Part shown: positions 58,201 to 64,000 of the stretch, one piece after another
Numbering within the stretch: the stretch's first letter is position 1
Layout of the letters: every line of letters starts with the position of its first letter
Assembly: GCA_030248065.1 (NCBI GenBank)
Contig: JASAMV010002693.1
Span: forward strand, 1 to 64,000
Direction of reading: 5' to 3'
Source of the DNA: Rhynchonema sp. JSB1_4
Taxonomy: Eukaryota; Nematoda; Chromadorea; Monhysterida; Xyalidae
Length of the DNA: 64,000 nt
Notes under the pieces: generated by a model
Databases searched by the model: none
What the model was told of the DNA's origin: nothing
What the model saw: the letters and a program-made list of their open reading frames with translations, nothing else
Made by a program: the position numbers and the translations under genes

Positions 58201-59575
58201 GTACCGTAAAAACCTAAATACATCCCCCCGGAATACAGCCCCCCCAAAAAAGGGGTCAGTGAATTAATAGAGCCCCAACCTTCACCGTACCACAGATTAG
58301 TGGTATGATAAGGCTGTGTTGTTGTGTCAAACGTTGTTTAAACTTGCGTACACAACAGAACACAGCTTTTTAAGCATAATTGCAGGTGTTAAAGTTAGAA
58401 AATACCGAAAACAAGCCATTTTTAGGGGCATTATTAACAATGATTTTTTTCGTCGGGGGGGGGCAAATGAAAAATATAACCCCCCAATAATTGACCCCCC
58501 CCATAAATTGAACCCCCCAAAATGACCCCAGTGAAAAAATAGACCCCCCGGGTTCTATTTCCGACAATACGGTACGTCTGTTCCCCCTCCGAAAAAAAGG
58601 GGGGTACCGCCTGTTCCCCCTCCGGACCAGGAACTACACTGTACTCAACCACAAACGTTGTACACAAGGTGTCTTACCGTAAAAACCTAAATACAGCCCC
58701 CCCCCCCGGAATAGAGCCCCCCCGTAATACAGCCCCCCCAAAAAGGGGTCAGTGAATTAATAGAGCCCCCCCCTAAGTAACATCCCCTATACAGTAGTGT
58801 ATTAACGTTTGATAGTGGTGCACAAGTTCATTTACGCACGTTTATTGTTAGTTTAGTTAGAGCACATAATACACCTCTTATTGACGAATAGACACGAATA
58901 AATGCGATTACAAGCGAAAAAACATCCTTTCAAACCCCTTTTTTGGGGTTTTTGGGGTATTTCTGGGGACAATTTTTTCAGGTTCGGGTCAGTGAATTAA
59001 TAGAAGCCCCCCCGGAATAGAGCCCCCCCCAAAATGGGGTCAGTGAGTTAATAGAGCCCCCCTTCTATTTAGGTTTTTACGGTATACAAGAACTTGACTT
59101 TACGGCCCCCAAGCGGGGAATTCCAAGTTGGGGGGCTGTATTTTTGGGGGGCTCTATTTTTTCACTGACCCCTTTTAGGGGGGGCTGTATTTTGGGGGGG
59201 GCTCTATTTTTGGGGGGCTCTACGGTATTTTAGGGAATACGGTAAGTAACATCCCCTATACAAGTATACAGTAGTGTATTAACGCTTGATAGTGGTGCAC
59301 AAGTACATTTACGCACGTTTATTGTTAATTCAGAGCACATAATACGCCTCTTATTGACGAGACACGAATAAATGCAATTACAAGCGAAAAAACATCCTTT
59401 CAAACCCCTTTTTGGGGGTTTTTAGGGGTATTTCTGGGAACAATTTTTTCAGGTTTGGGTCAGTGAATTAATAGAAGCCCCCCGGAATAGAGCCCCCCCC
59501 GTAAAAGAGCCCCCAAAATGGGGTCAGTGAATCAATAGAGCCCCCCTTCTATTTAGGTTTCTACGGTATCCGGTA
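58200..59575. repeat. Block of ACCGTAAAAACCTAAATA-ended elements with a duplicated ~300-bp core
   Basis: ACCGTAAAAACCTAAATA occurs at 58,203 and 58,677, and its complement TATTTAGGTTTTTACGGT near 59,065 and (one change) 59,555. Between them stand C-run words such as GGAATAGAGCCCCCCC and GGGGTCAGTGAATTAATAG. A segment starting TAAGTAACATCCCCTATACA is present twice in direct orientation, 58,774-59,079 and 59,243-59,567, with small differences. A further short G-run stretch is at 58,550-58,640. Confidence 0.65.
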
Positions 59576-59639
59576 TCTTGATTTTTTCACCCATGTTCTC
59601 CAAGAAAATTTTGCAATTTTTGCCTTTTTTGGACGATTT

Positions 59640-59850
59640 TTTCCTTTGACCAGAAAATCGGGCCGGCCAGAGGTCGCAATCGGGCCGGCCCGAGCTCGGG
59701 CCGGGCCGGGCCGGGCCGCGATTTTGGGCTTTTGGCTCGGGCCGGGCCGGGCCGGGGTGCCCGAAGCTTCTGAAGTGACTTATTTTACTGAAAAAGTAGG
59801 GTTTTTTTGTCAAAAAATACTAAAATTTCTGACGGATTTGGCAAGTAAGT
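59640..59850. repeat. GGGCC array with linked module, copy 1
   Basis: GGGCCGGGCC runs, with GAGGTCGCAATCGGGCCGG before and CGAAGCTTCTGAAGTGACTT after. The same combination recurs at 60,525-61,000 and 62,855-63,070, and GGGCC runs again at 61,455-61,640. Confidence 0.8.
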
Positions 59851-59863
59851 CATCAGCATTGTC

Positions 59864-60203
59864 CAGTGGTGTGGCTACCCAGGCGTGCAATCAACCTACT
59901 GACCACCAGAAAGGCCTGCAGTCAACCTACTACCTACTGTACCGGCCGAGCTTGGGGGGAACAAACTTTTTTATGTCTAAATTTAGATGAAAATGCACTC
60001 TAAAACGCTCATTTCGCGCGCAGCGCGCGATTTTTCGATTATTTGGAGTGAAAAATATCGATTTTATACCATTTTGAGCCAAAATAGCAACCTACTGTGC
60101 CAGCCGGGGGTGGCGACCTACCTACTGTACCAGGATGGCGCGTCATCTACCTTACCTACCTGCTGTACCAAGGGGGGACCCCCACCCCCCAGCCACACCA
60201 TTG
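59864..60203. mobile_element. CAGTG-type element, 'CTACTGTACCGGCCGAGC' family
   Basis: Ends CAGTGGTGTGGCT / AGCCACACCATTG are flanked by gcattgtc and gtattgtc (7 of 8). The motif CAACCTACTACCTACTGTACC is repeated in variants at both ends. The core has TTTCGCGCGCAGCGCGCGA. Confidence 0.8.
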
Positions 60204-61016
60204 GTATTGTCTATCTGGCGACTTTTTCATGGAAAACAATGAATTTTCGGGGACGTTTAACGTGGACTGCAAGACTGCCGACTGTGACTTTTTACTACGG
60301 TAGATTCCCGTGTGTTTTCTGATCGCTGCTGGAGCAGCGCGTGGAGACCGCTATCGGCTATGGGTTACGGTAGCTAGTTACGGTAGCTATGCTGACTGTG
60401 CTGGAGCTACCGTAGTAAAAAGTCACAGTCGGCAGTCTTGCAGTCCACGTTAAGCTTTCCCGAATTTTCAACCAAAAATATAGATTCAAAAATTGCAAAA
60501 ATTGGGTTAAAATCTGAGCCAAAAATTCGGGCCGGGCCGGGCCGGAGATTTGGGTGTTCGGGCCGGGCCGGGCCGGGCCGGAGATTTGGGGGCTCGGGCA
60601 GGGCCGGGCCGGCCAAACCCGGCCCGATTGCGACCTCTGGCCCACCCATACTTGAAAGCAAAAAAAATTTGAAAATTCTTTCGTAATTTTGTGCGGAGAA
60701 TGAACGATAACGATACATCATGAACCGTGAAGTTATGCAATGCATGGTTGTTGATAACGCGCGTATGATTCGTTAGCGGAGTGATTTCATGTGCCTTCAA
60801 AGCACATCGGACATCGCATACACATACATTCATCCCCATTGTCAGGATTACAAAGGCACTCCTCACAAGGCACAAAAATCACCACCACCATGGCACCCCG
60901 GCCCGAAGCTTCTGAAGTGACTTATTTTACTGAAAAAGTAGGGATTTTTTTTGTCAAAAATACTGAAATTTCTGACGGATTCGGCAAGTAAGTGATCAGT
61001 ACTGTCCAGTGGTGTT
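60204..61016. repeat. GGGCC array with linked module, copy 2, and unclassified sequence
   Basis: It holds an inverted pair around 60,260-60,450 (GTGGACTGCAAGACTGCCGA and its complement about 180 bp later), then GGGCC runs at 60,525-60,640 and the CGAAGCTTCTGAAGTGACTT module at 60,903. No gene. Confidence 0.6.
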
Positions 61017-61377
61017 GCTGCCCAGGCGGGGCGGCAACCTACTGTACCACCAAAAATTTGGGGTGGCAAAGGCAACCTACCTCCTACTGTACCGGCCGAG
61101 CAAGGGGGTGGGGGCGGATAAAAATTTTTAGGTCTAAATATTGATGAAAATGCGCTCTAAAACGCTCATTTCGGGCGTAGCGCGCAATTTTTCGCCTATT
61201 TTGAGTGAAAATTGCCGATTTTATGCCATTTTGAGCCAAAGATAGCAACTTATTGTACCAGCCGCCGGGCGGCGACCTACTTACTGTTATGTGTACCAAG
61301 ATGGAGCGTCCGTCAACCTACCTACCTACTGTATGTACCTAGGGGGGGCCAAGCCCCCACCCCCCTGCAACACCGTT
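61017..61377. mobile_element. CAGTG-type element, 'CTACTGTACCGGCCGAGC' family, second copy
   Basis: Ends CAGTGGTGTTGCTGCC / TGCAACACCGTTG. The flanking 8-mers do not match, so it may have been carried with neighbouring repeat. The core has TTTCGGGCGTAGCGCGCAA. A partial third copy begins at 63,086. Confidence 0.65.
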
Positions 61378-61453
61378 GTTTTCAACCAAAAAATAGGTTC
61401 AAAAAAATCGCAAAAATTATGACAAAAATTGGGTTAAAATCTGAGCCAAAAAT

Positions 61454-61690
61454 TCGGGCCGGGCCGGAGATTTGGGGGTTCGGGCCGGGCCGGAGATTTG
61501 GGGGTTCGGGTCGGGCCGGGCCGGGCCGGAGATTTGGGGGCTCGGGCCGGGCCGGCCAAACCCGGCCCGATTGCGACCTCTGGGCCGGGCGTCGGGCCGA
61601 CCTTTGGCTAGGGCCGGGATTTTGGACTTTTAAATCGGGCCGGGCCAGGGTTTTGGCCAGTCGGGCCGGTCCATCTCTGCCACTGATCTC
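61454..61690. repeat. GGGCC array, copy 3
   Basis: GGGCCGGGCCGGAGATTTGG units follow GGGTTAAAATCTGAGCC, the same entry sequence as at 60,505. No coding content. Confidence 0.7.
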
Positions 61691-61724
61691 TGCTTGAAAG
61701 TAGGCCTGGGCACAATACCACTTT

Positions 61725-62850
61725 TGACACCCAATACCAATACCCAATACCAATACCGGCCCTGTACCAATACCCAATACCAATACCAAATTGGTGACCC
61801 AATACCAATACCCAATACCAATACCGGGTGAGACCCAATACCAATACCAATACCCAATACCAGATCAATACTACTGAAGTGCCTGGTATTGGGTTTGGTA
61901 TTGGGTTGGTATTGGTATTGAGTATTGGGTTTTGGGTTGGTATTGGTTTTGGGCAGGGTAGTACTTGGGGGGGGGGGGGGGGGGGGTCCCCCCCAAATTC
62001 ATCTATCTATCGTCAACACTTTTTGATTTCGGGCAGGGTAGTACTTGGGGGGGGGGGGGGGGGGGTGGGTCCCCCCCAAATTCATCTATCTATCGTCAAC
62101 ACTTTTTGATTTCATCTATCTATCGTCAACACTTATGGGCAAATCTATCTATCGTCAACAAATTCTGGGAACAATCTATCTATCGTCAACACATTTCGAC
62201 CCCAAAATGGGCATTTTTGCCTCAAAATGGCTCAAAATCGGTATTTTTTGTCCCAAATAGGCAAAAAATCGCGCGCTACGCGCGGATTTAGTACATCTAT
62301 ACACGTTTTCATTAATATTTACACATTATTACCTACTTAATGCACAATACTATACCTTGATTTTTGGCGACCCCCCCCACCATCTATCTATCGTCAACAA
62401 GTTTGGGTCGACCCCCCCCCCCAGATTTCGGACTTTGGTCATCTATCTATCGTCAACACATTTCGGGTCCCAATCTATCTATCGTCAACACCCTGACCAA
62501 GTACTACACTGGTGTTGGGTATTGGGTATTGGTCTTAGTATTGGTTTGGTATTGGATTTTTGGTCTGGTATTGGGTTGGTATTGGGTTTGGTATTGGTTT
62601 GGTATTGAGTTTTGAGTCAGGTATTGGGTTTGGTATTGGTTTGGCATTGGGTTTTCCTGGCTTAGTATTGGGTATTGGTTTTGACCCAATACCTGGGCAA
62701 ACCCAATACCAATACCCAATACCAATACCAGGCCAGCTTCAATACCAATACCCAATACCCAATACCAGAATTAGACCCAATACCAATACCAAGCACTGGT
62801 ATTGGTATTGGTATTGGGTGGTATTGGTATTGGGTATTGGGTATTGTGCC
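61725..62850. repeat. GGTATTGG / CCAATACC minisatellite with strand switches
   Basis: Short units of the words CCAATACC and GGTATTGG fill 61,725-61,950 and 62,512-62,850. Orientation flips at about 61,880, 62,680 and 62,795, which would let the array fold into long hairpins. The element 61,954-62,511 splits the array. Confidence 0.85.
61954..62511. mobile_element. CAGTG/CAGGG-type 'TGTTGACGATAGATAGAT' element
   Basis: Ends CAGGGTAGTACTTGG / CCAAGTACTACACTG are flanked by gttttggg (61,946-61,953) and gtgttggg (62,512-62,519). ATCTATCTATCGTCAACA, the complement of the motif at 56,060, is repeated near both ends next to G and C runs. The first ~85 bp is duplicated in tandem. The core has ATCGCGCGCTACGCGCGG. 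Confidence 0.85.
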
Positions 62851-62854
62851 CACC

Positions 62855-63204
62855 CCAGAGGTCGCAATCGGGCCGGCCCGAGCTCGGGCCGGGCCGGGCC
62901 GGGCCGCGATTTTGGGCTTTTGGCTCGGGCCGGGCCGGGCCGGGCCGGAGATTTGGAGGGTCGGGCCGGGCCGGGCACCCCGGCCCGAAGCTTCTGAAGT
63001 GACTTATTTTACTGAAAAAGTAGGGATTTTTTTGTCAAAAATACTGAAATTTCTGACGGATTCGGCAAGTAAGTGATCAGTACTGTCCAGTGGTGTTGCT
63101 GCCCAGGCGGGGCGGCAACCTACTGTACCACCAAAAATTTGGGGTGGCAAAGGCAACCTACCTCCTACTGTACCGGCCGAGCAAGGGGGTGGGGGCGGAT
63201 GGGG
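62855..63204. repeat. GGGCC array with linked module, copy 4, plus partial CAGTG element
   Basis: It repeats the arrangement of 59,640 and 60,903 and runs into CAGTGGTGTTGCTGCC at 63,086, as at 61,017. The match with 60,897-61,110 is close over about 200 bp, so one is a recent segmental copy of the other. Confidence 0.75.
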
Positions 63205-63315
63205 TTTCCTAAACCTCACCGACCTCACACCTCACCCTCACCGCGTCCTAAACCTCACCACTCTCCAACCTCACCCTACCTAAACCTCACCACCTTTGAA
63301 CCTCACCCACCCTAA

Positions 63316-63453
63316 AGGCCTAACTATACTTCGTTCTCTCAGAGAACAAAGAACAAATTCTCGCGCGCTGATTGGTCCACGTATGTTCAACAGCCAATCA
63401 GCGTGCGAGAATTTGTTCTTTGTTCTCTGAGAGAACGAAGTATAGTTAGGCCT
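63316..63453. mobile_element. TAA-flanked foldback MITE, near-perfect palindrome
   Basis: About 60-bp arms starting AGGCCTAACTATACTTCG are complementary except for a few bases around a ~17-bp loop. TAA stands on both sides (63,313-63,315 and 63,454-63,456). A TAA duplication with GGCC-containing ends fits a Tourist/Harbinger-type MITE. Confidence 0.8.
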
Positions 63454-63551
63454 TAAACCTCACCACCCTCACCCTTCCTAAACCTCACCACCTCACCACA
63501 CCAACCTCACCAACCACCTCACCAACCTCACCACCTCACCAACCACCTCAC

Positions 63552-63953
63552 CAGTGTAGTTCCTGGTCCGGAGGGGGAACAGACGTACCCTCCACTATTT
63601 TCGGAGGGGGAACAGACGTACCTCCCTGGGGGGAAGGGGGGGGGGGAAGTCCCAATTTGGGGGGGACGGAAAAAAGTCATTTTTTGAGGTCGAAAAATTG
63701 GACTATTTTTGCCTTCTTTTACGAAAAATCCCCTATAAAAAGGGTATTTTGGCGATTTTTTGACGACATTGACCTAAAAATCACTCATTTTATGCCTAAA
63801 AATGCCTATTTTAGGCCTAAATTTGCCCATTTTAGGAAAAAATTGGGGGAGCAGACGTACCCGGAGGGGGAACAGTGGGGCAGGCGTACCTCGGAGGGGG
63901 AACAGACGTACCCGAGGGGGGGTCCCCCCTCCCCCCCCCCAGGAACTACACTG
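63552..63953. mobile_element. CAGTG-type element, 'GGGGGAACAGACGTACC' family
   Basis: Ends CAGTGTAGTTCCTGG / CCAGGAACTACACTG are exact complements, flanked by cacctcac on both sides. The motif GGAGGGGGAACAGACGTACC is repeated at both ends. The core, with GACATTGACCTAAAAATCAC and CCTATTTTAGGC, matches that of the GGTACACTAACCGCCGC family at 6,666, although the repeated end motif is different. Confidence 0.88.
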
Positions 63954-64000
63954 CACCTCACCAACCTCAGTCCTCACCACCTCACCACCTCACCAACCTC

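Larger units (their letters stand above)
63205..64000. repeat. CCTCACC satellite
   Basis: Variants of CCTCACCAACCTCACCACC fill 63,205-63,312, 63,455-63,551 and 63,954 to the window end. The array is interrupted by a TAA foldback (63,316) and a CAGTG element (63,552). Confidence 0.9.

Noticed and set aside
61725..62850. GGTATTG words as telomeric repeat
   Set aside because: Orientation flips repeatedly, units are irregular, and ordinary repeats continue on both sides.

Overview
The window is animal nuclear DNA. Genes are split by many GT-AG introns, often about 50-150 bp with TTGCAG/CTGCAG/TTTCAG acceptors. The proteins are animal-type: WASH-complex strumpellin, puromycin-sensitive aminopeptidase, a LAPTM-like membrane protein and a GLD-2 poly(A) polymerase. 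A nematode or other protostome is plausible, but I cannot assign a species. I saw no rRNA, tRNA or CRISPR.

The dominant feature is a giant inverted duplication. Positions 1-~25,058 reappear reverse-complemented at ~25,226-50,628, around a ~170 bp AT-rich axis. Each arm carries, from outside to axis, WASHC5 (29 coding exons, 1,194 codons reconstructed in the left arm), a four-exon LAPTM-like gene (231 codons), and a convergent puromycin-sensitive aminopeptidase gene (PSA) whose 5' end abuts the axis, so the two PSA copies are head to head. WASHC5 and the LAPTM-like gene read intact in both arms. PSA is damaged in both arms but in different exons. The left arm runs off the window, so the outer end of the duplication is not visible.

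The arms are not a simple copy of one another. Each has private insertions whose empty site is readable in the other arm: a CAGTG-type element at 11,423 and a retro-like insertion at 9,046 only on the left; a TTAA-flanked foldback at 39,857 and a nested CAGTG-type element at 49,175 only on the right. A 79-bp minisatellite also differs in copy number. The arms are therefore old paralogous copies, or two haplotypes joined in one contig, and not a fold-back read.

Positions 51,152-55,767 hold a GLD-2-type cytoplasmic poly(A) polymerase on the minus strand, upstream of the right WASHC5 and in the same direction. From ~55,900 to 64,000 I see no gene. That stretch is a nested mosaic of short elements: terminal repeats beginning CAGTG or CAGGG with 8-bp target duplications (hAT-like, non-autonomous), TAA-flanked foldbacks, G/C-homopolymer blocks, and GGGCC, GGTATTG and CCTCACC arrays. 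Many of the CAGTG elements share one plan: terminal repeat, G or C run, a short family-specific motif repeated inwards from both ends, and an AT-rich core, often with a small GC hairpin. The motif differs between families, and this is the most unusual pattern in the window.
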